64,000 nucleotides of DNA from an uncultured bacterium (GTDB lineage: Bacteria > Oederibacteriota > PGYV01 > Palsa-1178). A model generated the notes under the pieces. It worked only from the letters and a program-made list of their open reading frames with translations. It did no database searches and had not been told where the DNA came from. Location: contig CALAOR010000077.1 in assembly GCA_937889595.1 (NCBI GenBank), forward strand, positions 149,882 through 213,881. Direction: 5' to 3'. Positions 1 through 8,128 of this stretch are shown here, in pieces. Both the position numbers and the translations under genes were made by a program. Every line of letters begins with the position of its first letter. The stretch's first letter is position 1.

Positions 1-1563
1 TACGTATTCAGCTTCACCGCGCTCCAACTTCGATATATCCGCATATCCGGGAATTTTAACATTATTGTCCGTTACCTTTTCGGCAGAAAGCGTAACTTTT
101 GTTTTCCTCAGGGAAAACTTTACCGCGTTTCCAAGCAGATTTTCTATAACCTGCCACATCCTGAATTCATCGGCCGACAGGATAAGCCCGCCGGATTTTA
201 GGACCGTGACAATTTCTATTCCTTTTTCTTCGGCAACACCCCTGATTTCTTTTACTGCATTTTCGATTATATCCACCATATCCGTTTTTGTCTTATCAAG
301 CGTAAAAACGCTGCCTTCCATTTTTGCGACATCAAGCATATTGTTGATAAGCTTCAGCTGCCGTTTTGCGTTATTGTTGATCGTCGCCAGTATGTCTTTT
401 TGCTCCGGAGTAAGCCTGTCTTTTTCTTCATGTAAAAGAATCGACACAAAACCCATTATTGAAGCCACAGGCGTCCTTAAGTCATGCGTAAGCGTATCAA
501 TAAGCCCCGACTTTATCTCATCAAGTTTTTTTAATTTTGTAATATCCGTTATCAGGCATACAATGCCGGCATTTATTCCCCCGCGTTTCAGCAATGAAGC
601 CGTCAACATTCCATATAATATTGTTTTGTCCGCTTTGACGAGATTTACTTCCCTGGAAATCAAGTTTCCTTCGGATACGATCTCCGGGACTATCTTCGAC
701 GCCGTAACTTCTCCATCCGCAAACAACACACTTATATTTTTGCCTTTTATACCGTCCTTGCTAAGGCCCATTATCCCTGTCAGGGCGTCGTTTACTTCTA
801 TTATTACGCCGTCCGGCTCCATCAGCATCATAATTTCAGAGGAATACCGGAATATGGAGGAGGCCGCGTATGCCGGTGTCAGCACCATAAAATCATAGAA
901 ATTCATCGCGGCAACAATACCTACCACGACAAGCAGAACATCAAGATTTGCTGAATTTGAAATAAAAGCGAATTGCCCTTTTAATTTCAGCACATACATC
1001 AGTAACACGCTGATAACAGCAAAACCCACTATTATTTTCGCCTGAATCTGCCTTATCCTGTTCAGCGAAAAAAGCGCCGTGTATATGAGCAGCAGTATGG
1101 TACCCAGGACAAATATTGAATCAGGTATATTGTACAATACGGCCAATCTCCCCGTGTTATTAATGCACCAGCCGTATAACTCCTTATGCATTTCCTGTAT
1201 TGCCCCATTCCAGTTCAATACCGTTATTAAAACAACATAAAACAGTATAATCCCGTTAAAAATTTTTGAGTCCGCTATTTTTTTAAACTTTGAAAGGCCC
1301 AGGGTAAGAAGAAAAGCGAGCGGAGACGAGGCTATCCAGGCTATTGCGGTAAATTTCTGGATGTTATCGGCTATTTCAAAAGAAACGCAGGTGTTTTGAA
1401 CCAGTACTTTTTCAAGGCTTGCCACGGCAAAGCAGCAACTGAACAGGAACAGCCTTATCCTCTGGTTTATCTGGAGTTTTCCGCTTAATATATACACAGC
1501 CAAAGACAAATAAATTATAAATGCCGCAAATTGTATATAGGTAACCGTTTCAAGACATATCAT
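1..1563 (-). CDS. membrane-bound sensor histidine kinase (C-terminus cut by window edge)
   Basis: 521 residues are visible; the rest of the ATPase domain lies beyond base 1. The N-terminal ~215 residues are a run of hydrophobic segments resembling the 7-TM sensor region of some histidine kinases. A PAS-like domain follows (about 235-345), then a HisKA domain with H-box THDLRTPV (His360, the predicted autophosphorylation site) and the start of the HATPase domain with N-box WQVIENLLGNAVKF near residue 470. The ATG at 1561-1563 has an AAAGGA ribosome site. No response regulator is in view; it may lie outside the window. The signal sensed is unknown. The reading frame is intact to the edge, so this is an edge truncation, not a pseudogene. 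Confidence 0.9.
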   Translation of the reverse strand, partial: MICLETVTYIQFAAFIIYLSLAVYILSGKLQINQRIRLFLFSCCFAVASLEKVLVQNTCVSFEIADNIQKFTAIAWIASSPLAFLLTLGLSKFKKIADSKIFNGIILFYVVLITVLNWNGAIQEMHKELYGWCINNTGRLAVLYNIPDSIFVLGTILLLIYTALFSLNRIRQIQAKIIVGFAVISVLLMYVLKLKGQFAFISNSANLDVLLVVVGIVAAMNFYDFMVLTPAYAASSIFRYSSEIMMLMEPDGVIIEVNDALTGIMGLSKDGIKGKNISVLFADGEVTASKIVPEIVSEGNLISREVNLVKADKTILYGMLTASLLKRGGINAGIVCLITDITKLKKLDEIKSGLIDTLTHDLRTPVASIMGFVSILLHEEKDRLTPEQKDILATINNNAKRQLKLINNMLDVAKMEGSVFTLDKTKTDMVDIIENAVKEIRGVAEEKGIEIVTVLKSGGLILSADEFRMWQVIENLLGNAVKFSLRKTKVTLSAEKVTDNNVKIPGYADISKLERGEAEYV

Positions 1564-1610
1564 CGAAATTCCTTTCTTGTTTCCTTGTATCCCTATAAAC
1601 CGCAGTCCGT

Positions 1611-1639
1611 ATTATATGCCTTGTTATTGGTTATAGCAA
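1611..1639 (-). promoter_or_regulatory. sigma-70-type promoter of the sensor kinase gene
   Basis: Read on the minus strand: -35 TTGCTA (1634-1639), 17-base spacer, -10 TATAAT (1611-1616). Expected start of transcription is near 1604, about 40 bases before the ATG at 1563. Confidence 0.6.
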
Positions 1640-1685
1640 CACTAGAAAAAATTATTTCAATAACATGGTTCAATACCGCCCCCTG

Positions 1686-2786
1686 TTAAAACGCTTCCAT
1701 CAGGTCCAGGTACAGCTGGGGGTCCCCGCCGGAAAACGCTAGGTCAAAACGCAGGGGGGAATCCATGAAGTCAAACGGTTTCCAGTGTATCCCAAACCCG
1801 TAGGATATCTTAATGCCGTCAGTTTTGAAATAATCGATCCTTGGAGCGACCTGCCCTAAGCAGACAAAAACAGCGCCGCGGAAAGTCCAGAATATCGGAA
1901 AACGGTATTCAACCTGACCGGTAATATAATCATAATCCGTATAACGACCCTCATAATATCCGCGCATCAAGTACAGTCCTCCCAGCCTCGGTATAGCCCT
2001 AAGCGGGGTCCCTATGCCGTAAAACTTGGCAACAATATTAAAAGCCAGGATGTTTTCCCGGAAAACAGTGTAATAACCTCTGTAATCCGCGTCAAACATA
2101 TAACTATTTGATGATGCACCCAGGGCTTTTGCCGAAAGATCCGCTTTTAAATCAAGAAAAAAGCCGCTGCCGGGAGAGTATCTCCTGTCGCGGGCTTCCC
2201 ACAGGAATCTGAATCCCGGAGACGACACGGCCCCCCCGCCGCTTCCGGGTATCAAACCGGACGCAATCAACCCGCCTGTTTCCCGCGCAATTATATCGTA
2301 CGCGAGAAATTTATAATATAAGCCGATATAAATTCTTGGCGCTATTTCTTTTAATAAGGAAACCGTTATCCCGCCTTCTATATAGCTGAAATTCTCAGAA
2401 TCATAGACGGTAGTATCCGGGCCCAGGCCCCAAAAAAAAGAGGAATATTTATTGAATATTGGCTCGGCATTAAAAAACCATTCGCTTCCTCCAAAATATT
2501 TTTCCACGACAAGATCAAACTGCAATTGGCGTTTTTGGGTATATAGAACTGAAAAAACAGCGGTGTCGGGCTTGGCAGTGAGCGAGAGCGCTTCAGGCAC
2601 CCCTGAGTATAGAGCCGCAACACCAAGGCCTATGCCGGTCTCAGGAGACACCGTAAAAGCCGGCAACGGCATAATGCTCCAGTTGTACCCGGAATCAGAC
2701 GCAGTTGCTTTAGCGGGAAATATGCACGACATCAACACAACAGTCAGGAACAAAAAAAATCCCGCAATTATTTTCCTTGATATCAT
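1686..2786 (-). CDS. BamA/TamA-family outer membrane beta-barrel protein
   Basis: 366 residues with an N-terminal signal peptide (hydrophobic segment about 6-22, cleavage near AKATA). The remainder is rich in alternating aromatic and polar residues typical of outer-membrane strands and ends in Phe, as barrel proteins do. The motif LGGLYLMRGYYEGRY, about 65% along, matches the conserved RGY/RGF loop motif of the Bac_surface_Ag (D15/BamA) barrel. There are no POTRA domains, so this is a barrel-only member (like the barrel of patatin-type or small Omp85 proteins), not BamA itself. It is a single gene with no obvious partner; its substrate is unknown. Confidence 0.72.
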   Translation of the reverse strand: MISRKIIAGFFLFLTVVLMSCIFPAKATASDSGYNWSIMPLPAFTVSPETGIGLGVAALYSGVPEALSLTAKPDTAVFSVLYTQKRQLQFDLVVEKYFGGSEWFFNAEPIFNKYSSFFWGLGPDTTVYDSENFSYIEGGITVSLLKEIAPRIYIGLYYKFLAYDIIARETGGLIASGLIPGSGGGAVSSPGFRFLWEARDRRYSPGSGFFLDLKADLSAKALGASSNSYMFDADYRGYYTVFRENILAFNIVAKFYGIGTPLRAIPRLGGLYLMRGYYEGRYTDYDYITGQVEYRFPIFWTFRGAVFVCLGQVAPRIDYFKTDGIKISYGFGIHWKPFDFMDSPLRFDLAFSGGDPQLYLDLMEAF

Positions 2787-2978
2787 TGTTTCCCCGTTTC
2801 CGTCGTCCTGAAAATGCCGGGATTTTACCTGTATAATCCCCGCCTATTTTAAGTATACTCCATAAATGTCCATTAATACATCCTTAAAAACCCGTTCGGT
2901 ACGTAGAGCATGTTAAGTTATCCCGCTCGTCTCCGGCTTCGCCTCCGACTTAACCGGGGATTGGTGGTTGCCACAAAA

Positions 2979-3007
2979 AAAAGAGGCGGGAAAAACCCGC
3001 CTCTTTT
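2979..3007 (-). terminator. Rho-independent terminator
   Basis: A 12-bp stem AAAAGAGGCGGG / CCCGCCTCTTTT (2979-2990 and 2996-3007) with a 5-base loop, followed on the minus strand by more T residues. It lies about 37 bases past the stop of the barrel protein gene at 3045-3677. Confidence 0.85.
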
Positions 3008-3044
3008 ATATATAACTTAATTTCAATAATAACTTGCTAAAAAT

Positions 3045-3677
3045 TCATTTCCAGGCGTAGCCTATATTAGCTCCCCATCTTGGTATAATCGGAGTATATG
3101 TAGCTAAAGTGCCTGCAACTGTAGGGGCGCCTCCTCCTATACCGTATGCAATCCCGACTATGCAATCAACCACAAACCCGTTATGCCATATCCACCTGTA
3201 CCCACCTTGTCCGCCTATGGTGACCGCAAAAGAAGTGCCGCTTTGTGTCGTTATATAATCATAACTGAAGGTCACGACCTGAAAACCTGCGGAAGGACCC
3301 GCAAACCAGCCGTTTAAAGCGTGTTTCTGAAAATACCAGTTGTATTCGCAGCTTGCCCCGATCGTATTGAAATTCCATCCCGGATAACCAAACCACTGGT
3401 CATAGACGTTAATTCCAAGCCCGTTTGTCTTTCCCATTGCCGTTTCATAGTGAACGTTCACCAGGCCAAAAATAAGGTCCAGCGGGTTTAATTCAATCAG
3501 ATTCGTTTGATTCGCCCAATCTGTAACGCCCTTACCTGATAAGGCATTTGCAAAAGAATCAGATGAATCTGATGAGTCCGTGGATGCTTTCGTGACCGTA
3601 GATTTTTTTGACTTTGCGGACAACGGCACTGATAAAACAAAGATCAACACTGACAACAACACGATAATTTTTTTCAT
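3045..3677 (-). CDS. exported small beta-barrel-like protein, function unknown
   Basis: 210 residues. A clear signal peptide (MKKIIVLLSVLIFVLSVPLSA) is followed by a Ser/Lys/Asp-rich linker (about 22-45). The C-terminal ~155 residues are rich in Gly, Tyr and Trp with alternating hydrophobics (for example GYRWIWHNGFVVDCIVGIAYG), and the protein ends in AWK. This looks like an 8-stranded outer-membrane barrel of the OmpW/OprF-like size class, but I recognise no specific family. The ATG is preceded by AAGGAGG. It has its own promoter and terminator, so it is a single-gene unit. Confidence 0.65.
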   Translation of the reverse strand: MKKIIVLLSVLIFVLSVPLSAKSKKSTVTKASTDSSDSSDSFANALSGKGVTDWANQTNLIELNPLDLIFGLVNVHYETAMGKTNGLGINVYDQWFGYPGWNFNTIGASCEYNWYFQKHALNGWFAGPSAGFQVVTFSYDYITTQSGTSFAVTIGGQGGYRWIWHNGFVVDCIVGIAYGIGGGAPTVAGTLATYTPIIPRWGANIGYAWK

Positions 3678-3727
3678 TTTCCCGTTCCTCCTTAAATTTG
3701 ACTAAATTACAACTATATTACTTGCAT

Positions 3728-3757
3728 ATTATACATTTTGTCTTCCCCTTTAGTCAA
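3728..3757 (-). promoter_or_regulatory. promoter of the 3045-3677 gene
   Basis: Minus strand: -35 TTGACT (3752-3757), 18-base spacer, -10 TATAAT (3728-3733), about 50 bases upstream of the ATG at 3677. Confidence 0.65.
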
Positions 3758-3759
3758 TA

Positions 3760-4000
3760 ACAATTTTGATGCTATGCGCATAAATCCTTCCACAACCTGT
3801 TTCGTTAGAACAAAGGCCCAACCCTACCGTCAGTATAAACAAAACGTTACGGATAAAGATGCGCCTACACGGGCAAGCAAAAAGATACTATCGGGAAACC
3901 CTATAAAACCATGAAATTCTTAATCGTGTCCGGTGCGGATATTGTATGTAAGGCAGGATTAAAACACTGCGGCCTGCTGCGTATCAATTCATTCAAAAGG
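3760..4000. other. non-coding stretch with no recognised feature
   Basis: Between the 3728-3757 promoter and the superoxide dismutase terminator I see no convincing reading frame, RNA gene or repeat. Confidence 0.5.
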
Positions 4001-4069
4001 AAAAAAAATACGGCTGGGTAATATAAGGGGTTGTGGATAGGGGTATCCATTGGGAGGTACCCAGCCGTA
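4001..4069 (-). terminator. long hairpin terminator downstream of superoxide dismutase
   Basis: Arms TACGGCTGGGTA (4009-4020) and TACCCAGCCGTA (4058-4069) pair perfectly over 12 bp. On the minus strand they are followed by a run of T residues (4001-4008). The 37-base loop holds a second hairpin, TGGATA / TATCCA (4034-4039 and 4044-4049). It lies about 57 bases past the gene stop. Confidence 0.75.
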
Positions 4070-4125
4070 ATTATATCCTGTTTTTGGCTTGATCAAACAG
4101 CCATTTAAATGAGCGTTTAATAATA

Positions 4126-4716
4126 TTACTTTTTCGCATCCATATGGTTGTGCATGACGAATTCCCAGTTTATCAGGGTCCAGAACGCTTCTATATAATC
4201 AGCCCTTTTGTTGCGGTAATCTATGTAATAGGCGTGTTCCCACACGTCCAAAACAAGCAATGGTTTTTTGCCTTCCACGAGCGGGTTTCCCGCGTTTTGC
4301 GAACTTATTATCGAAAGCGTCTCATTACCGTTATCCACCAGCCATACCCAGCCTGACCCGAAAAGTCCAAGTGCGGCCTCAGAAAACTTTGCCTTAAGCT
4401 CACCAAGCGACCCGAAGCTTTTGTTGATAAGCAGCATAAACCCTTCGTCAAGTTCAGGCTCCTGTTTGGCCCGTAAGCAGTTCCAGAAAAAAGAATGGTT
4501 CCAGTGCTGGGCAGCGTTGTTGTAAACCGGCCCTTTTGCTTTTTTGACTATAGCGTCCAGTTCCATTTTCTCAAATTCGGTGCCCTTTATAAGCTTGTTC
4601 AAATTCACAACGTAAGTGTTGTGATGCTTGCCATAATGATACTCAAACGTCTCCGCGGAAATAAGCGGTGCAAGCGCGTCCTTCTTATAAGGCAGTTCAG
4701 GCAGTTTATGTTCCAT
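4126..4716 (-). CDS. sodB: superoxide dismutase, Fe-type of the Fe/Mn family
   Basis: 196 residues, normal family length. It dismutates superoxide in the cytoplasm; there is no signal peptide. The four metal ligands are in place: His27 (YHYGKHH), His74 (WNHSFFW), Asp157 and His161 (DVWEHAYY). Gln70 in AAQHWNH and the NAGNPL segment are the pattern of iron enzymes, whereas manganese enzymes carry the active-site Gln from the later loop; metal type is therefore inferred as Fe. The start is supported by AAAGGAGG. It is flanked by its own terminator and appears monocistronic. Confidence 0.93.
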   Translation of the reverse strand: MEHKLPELPYKKDALAPLISAETFEYHYGKHHNTYVVNLNKLIKGTEFEKMELDAIVKKAKGPVYNNAAQHWNHSFFWNCLRAKQEPELDEGFMLLINKSFGSLGELKAKFSEAALGLFGSGWVWLVDNGNETLSIISSQNAGNPLVEGKKPLLVLDVWEHAYYIDYRNKRADYIEAFWTLINWEFVMHNHMDAKK

Positions 4717-4809
4717 TTCGGCCTCCTTTATTTTCTATAAATATACAATATGCCCGCCTTTTTATATAGAACGGGTTTCCACTTTTTCTTGACTTTTTTC
4801 AACTTCCCT

Positions 4810-5853
4810 TCACCAAAGATAATCCAGCGGGTTCATGACGGCATTGCCCTTGAAAATCGAGAAATGCAGATGCGGCCCGGTTGTCCTGCCTGTGTTGCCT
4901 GATTTGGCTATGAGCGAGCCGGCTTTTACCGTCTGCCCTGAATGCACAAATATCCGGCTTAAATGGCCGTATAGCGTTGTATAACCGTTGGGATGGGCTA
5001 TCTTCACATAATTCCCGTAACCATTTGACCAGCCTGCTTCCAGCACCTTCCCTAGCGCGGCCGCGCCGACCCACGTTCCTATGGGCGCGCTTATATCCAC
5101 GCCGTTATGGAATTTTGTGACGCCCTGCAGGATTGGGTCGTGTCTTAACCCCTTTAAAGAAGTGTACCTGCCGGACAAAGGCGAACGGAAAAGATACCTT
5201 TTTTCATATATTTTGGCGATATTTTCATTCAGTTCAGCCGGCATGGCATCAGGGATGAACAGCATGTCGCCGTGGGAAAGAAAAAAACCTATGTTGTTTG
5301 CGTCCTTTAAATCCTTTTCCCCGACCCCGAATGCGTCTGCTATAACTTTAAGGCTTTCACCTGCTTTAACCTGGTGCAAAACACCGGCCTCGCTGGGCAC
5401 TATGATGACCTGATCTTTCCGGGCCATCATGTCCTTAAGTTCGGGGTTACAGCCGATGATCGTATCCACATCTATGTTGTTTTGTTTGGCAACCGTCCAG
5501 AAATTTTCTTTTAATTTGATCTTATACAGCCTGAAATCAACAGCTTTGGCTTTTGACTTTTTCTTAAGATAACAAAGCGCGTATTCCTTGTCCTTTGAGC
5601 ATACGCAGTCAAACGTATCATTCATAAGCCTGATGCCGTTGTCATTCATTGAGGCCGTGACGTCCGGAGCATTGCCGGGTATTGAAGCTTTTGCGGGTCC
5701 GTAAGCCGCGATTTCCGCGGAATTAAAATATATGGCGGTAAAAACAGCCGCAACCGCGCAGCCCGCAATCAATGACAATATGAACAGGCGCTTCACGGAC
5801 AGATGTTTCAATTCACCGGATGCCTGTGTTTTAAATTCCTGGATAAAATCCAT
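4810..5853 (-). CDS. LysM and M23-family murein endopeptidase
   Basis: 347 residues from the ATG at 5853, chosen because GGAGGG lies 8 bases upstream; a longer frame to 5934 has no such site. One N-terminal membrane segment (about 23-43) anchors it, with the rest in the periplasm. Two LysM-like domains (about 109-153 and 160-202) should bind peptidoglycan. The C-terminal peptidase_M23 (LytM) domain keeps its zinc and catalytic residues: His249 and Asp253 (HNGVD), His297 (YGHLS), and His328/His330 (HLHF). It is therefore likely an active DD-endopeptidase for wall growth or division, unlike the degenerate EnvC/NlpD activators. It is a single gene. Confidence 0.9.
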   Translation of the reverse strand: MDFIQEFKTQASGELKHLSVKRLFILSLIAGCAVAAVFTAIYFNSAEIAAYGPAKASIPGNAPDVTASMNDNGIRLMNDTFDCVCSKDKEYALCYLKKKSKAKAVDFRLYKIKLKENFWTVAKQNNIDVDTIIGCNPELKDMMARKDQVIIVPSEAGVLHQVKAGESLKVIADAFGVGEKDLKDANNIGFFLSHGDMLFIPDAMPAELNENIAKIYEKRYLFRSPLSGRYTSLKGLRHDPILQGVTKFHNGVDISAPIGTWVGAAALGKVLEAGWSNGYGNYVKIAHPNGYTTLYGHLSRIFVHSGQTVKAGSLIAKSGNTGRTTGPHLHFSIFKGNAVMNPLDYLW

Positions 5854-5981
5854 TTTGTTCCCTCCGTATGCCGTGTTTGTATATATATTTACCGGGAATG
5901 TAATTAAATTACAGAATAACAACAGATAAAGCAATGTGTTTTTGTGAAGTTTTGTCCTGCTTATTCTGTTATATAAGAAAT

Positions 5982-6266
5982 CTACTCCAGAATAAAAGGA
6001 GGTGCGCGGGATGGGTATAGTTTTGTGTTATCGGAAGATATTGCACTATTAAATTTTGAGATTATAGCTGCAAAAACCGCAAGTACCCAAAATAACAAAG
6101 CCGCCGGGAGTATCGCGGCATTTACAACATTCAGAAACGAGCATATCTCGCAGTTGTGTTCATGATGCCCGGTTGGGACATGATGATGTACCGCGGTAAC
6201 GCCGGCCGCAAACAAAATAACAGCTATGCACAAAAAAAGCGATATTTTCCTGAAATGTTTTTTCAT
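5982..6266 (-). CDS. small His/Cys membrane protein, DUF2946-like
   Basis: 94 residues. A hydrophobic N-terminal segment (about 9-26) is followed by a His-rich stretch with HHH, GHHEHNCEICSF and a second membrane segment (about 50-70); the tail ends in SRAPPFILE. A His cluster plus CxxC between two hydrophobic segments and a terminal RAPP motif resemble the short DUF2946-type proteins often found near metal transport genes. This is inference from pattern only. AGAAGGG precedes the ATG. The gene is divergent from the MFS exporter gene and shares its control region. Confidence 0.5.
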   Translation of the reverse strand: MKKHFRKISLFLCIAVILFAAGVTAVHHHVPTGHHEHNCEICSFLNVVNAAILPAALLFWVLAVFAAIISKFNSAISSDNTKLYPSRAPPFILE

Positions 6267-6294
6267 TTGCCCTTCTTGTAATTTTATGTTTTGT

Positions 6295-6322
6295 ATTATA
6301 CAGCATCAGTATATTTTTGCAA
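6295..6322 (-). promoter_or_regulatory. promoter of the small His/Cys protein gene
   Basis: Minus strand: -35 TTGCAA (6317-6322), 16-base spacer, -10 TATAAT (6295-6300), 29 bases upstream of the ATG. Confidence 0.55.
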
Positions 6323-6328
6323 CATATG

Positions 6329-6350
6329 TTTTAAGACGATTGTCGTAAAA
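6329..6350. promoter_or_regulatory. imperfect palindrome between divergent promoters, candidate operator
   Basis: TTTTAAGACGA / TTGTCGTAAAA, 9 of 11 positions paired, centred between the -35 boxes of the two divergent promoters (6317-6322 and 6361-6366). Its position could let one regulator control both genes. The binding protein is unknown. Confidence 0.4.
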
Positions 6351-6360
6351 ATAATATACC

Positions 6361-6389
6361 TTGACAGCCTCGCGGTTCTAAAATATAAT
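6361..6389 (+). promoter_or_regulatory. consensus sigma-70 promoter of the MFS gene
   Basis: TTGACA (6361-6366), 17-base spacer, TATAAT (6384-6389): both hexamers and the spacing are ideal. Transcription should begin near 6396, giving a leader of about 34 bases. Confidence 0.85.
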
Positions 6390-6429
6390 CCATTTCAATT
6401 AAAATCATATATATCCCAATGGAGACGCT

Positions 6430-7665
6430 ATGCATGGCAGCGACGAAGAAAGTAAATCACTGTTAAGAAACACGGGGTTTTTGCTTTTTCTCTCTTCCCG
6501 CACTTTTTCAACCCTTGCCTACCAGATGCTCGCCGTCGCGATCGGCTGGCACGCGTATTTTATCACCCATTCGGTGTTTTTCCTCGGGCTCATAGGCCTC
6601 TTCCAGTTCATGCCCATGTTCCTGCTGACCATACCTGTCGGCCATGTGGCTGATAAATTTAACCGCAGGTTAATAGCGTTATCCTGCCAGGTCATTGAAA
6701 CTGTATTGGTTGCCGGCCTTGCAATTTCAACCATGACCGGACATACCGGAAAATATATTTTGCTCTGCGTAATAACCCTGCTTGCCGCTGCCCGCGCTTT
6801 TGAGGGGCCTTCAATGCAGGCGCTCATGCCCGCGCTTGTGGGCGAGGCGGCGTTTCCCAGGGCAGCCGCATGGTCTGCCGCGACTTTTCAGGCCGCGTCA
6901 ATAATAGGTCCTGCCGCAGGCGGCATTTTATACGCGGCTAAACCCGAGGTTGTATATATTACGGCGGCTTTTATGCTTTTATCCTCGGCCGCTGTCCTTT
7001 GTTTTATAAAACATGAGCATCGGTTAAGTCCAGCCGGGCCCATAACTTTAACCTCGCTTTTTGCCGGGATTCATTTCATATTTTCCAGGCCCGTCATACT
7101 CGGTTCTATTTCGCTTGACCTTTTTGCCGTGCTTCTGGGCGGGGCCACGGCATTACTGCCTGTTTATGCCGATAAGATACTTTTTGTCGGGCCGCTGGGT
7201 CTCGGCATATTAAGGGCCGCTCCCGCTGCAGGGGCGTTGTTGATATCATTTTATCTTGCCCGCAGGCCGGTTAAGAAGAGAGCGGGCTATACAATGTTCA
7301 CGGCTGTAGTTGTATTCGGCCTCTCTACCATAGTCTTTGCCTTATCAAGGTCATTCTGGCTTTCCCTTGCATCGCTGGTCATACTCGGCGCCGCGGATGT
7401 CTTCAGCGTCGTGATAAGGTCTTCTCTCGTGCAGATCGGGACGCCGGATAACATGCGCGGCAGGGTCAGCGCCGTCAATTCCCTGTTCATCGGCACCTCA
7501 AACCAGCTTGGGGAATTTGAATCAGGGGCAACCGCAGCATGGTTCGGTACAGTACCGGCGGTCCTTATAGGCGGCATAGGCACGCTGATAATCGCCGGAT
7601 TATGGATGAAATTTTTTCCAAAATTGCTGAACCTTAAAACGCTTGACAAAAAATCACTTTCTTAA
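6430..7665 (+). CDS. MFS transporter, MFS_3/EntS-like exporter family
   Basis: 411 residues with about 12 hydrophobic helices. The cytoplasmic loop after helix 2 carries GHVADKFNRR, the MFS motif A pattern (GxxxDrxGRR). Overall it resembles the EntS/MFS_3 group of drug and siderophore exporters (IIGPAAGGILY in the middle, GRVSAVNSLFIGTSNQLGEFESG near the end). The substrate is not predictable. GGAGA lies four bases before the ATG. Its stop overlaps the convergent lipoprotein gene stop by four bases. The strong promoter and a palindrome upstream suggest regulated expression. Confidence 0.85.
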   Translation: MHGSDEESKSLLRNTGFLLFLSSRTFSTLAYQMLAVAIGWHAYFITHSVFFLGLIGLFQFMPMFLLTIPVGHVADKFNRRLIALSCQVIETVLVAGLAISTMTGHTGKYILLCVITLLAAARAFEGPSMQALMPALVGEAAFPRAAAWSAATFQAASIIGPAAGGILYAAKPEVVYITAAFMLLSSAAVLCFIKHEHRLSPAGPITLTSLFAGIHFIFSRPVILGSISLDLFAVLLGGATALLPVYADKILFVGPLGLGILRAAPAAGALLISFYLARRPVKKRAGYTMFTAVVVFGLSTIVFALSRSFWLSLASLVILGAADVFSVVIRSSLVQIGTPDNMRGRVSAVNSLFIGTSNQLGEFESGATAAWFGTVPAVLIGGIGTLIIAGLWMKFFPKLLNLKTLDKKSLS

Positions 7666-8084
7666 TATCCCGTAATAACATCGTATATAAACCCCGTTAT
7701 GGATGCCGCCAGGTACGCGGCTGCGGCGGTTATGCACATGGTTGCGAGAGGATTGTCGCGGTTGTTTTTCACCCTGAAAAAGGCATCCGAAACAATGTAT
7801 GCCGTGATGGCGGCCGCTGAACCGGCGATCACCACGACCGTTTCTTTATTGTTTTTGCGCACTGCTTCCCTTTTCTTGATTTCCAGCCTGGTCAGCCTTT
7901 TCGCGCGGACCACAATTGTATCAGCATCAAAAAACGTTTCCTGCCTGGTTTGTATAACCTTGTTTTCATAATTATAAACCTGATTATCCGGCTTTTTCCC
8001 GGCCGAAGCGCAGCCGGACATAAAAAAAATAAGACAAATAAGAACAACAATTATACAGCGCACATCCTGCCCTGCCTTACGCAT
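7662..8084 (-). CDS. lipoprotein of unknown function at the end of the TonB operon
   Basis: 140 residues from the ATG at 8084 (AAGGAG 11 bases upstream; a GTG at 8096 sits directly on that site and is less likely). The N-terminus has a lipoprotein signal with lipobox MSGC. A charged segment, DADTIVVRAKRLTRLEIKKRE, follows, and then two hydrophobic segments near the C-terminus. The IVVRAKR segment is nearly the same as the VVVRAKR preceding the plug of the TonB-dependent receptor encoded just upstream. The gene begins 44 bases after the receptor stop and is probably co-transcribed with it. Function unknown. Confidence 0.7.
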   Translation of the reverse strand: MRKAGQDVRCIIVVLICLIFFMSGCASAGKKPDNQVYNYENKVIQTRQETFFDADTIVVRAKRLTRLEIKKREAVRKNNKETVVVIAGSAAAITAYIVSDAFFRVKNNRDNPLATMCITAAAAYLAASITGFIYDVITGY

Positions 8085-8128
8085 GTTGATTTTCACTCCT
8101 TAAATTTATTATAACGCTCTATGCCCTG

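Noticed and set aside
65..898. 277-codon open frame on the plus strand
   Set aside because: Antisense to the sensor kinase gene, whose H-box, PAS and N-box are clear on the minus strand.
4717..4809. Promoter of superoxide dismutase
   Set aside because: A/T-rich words are present but no hexamer pair with acceptable spacing could be settled.
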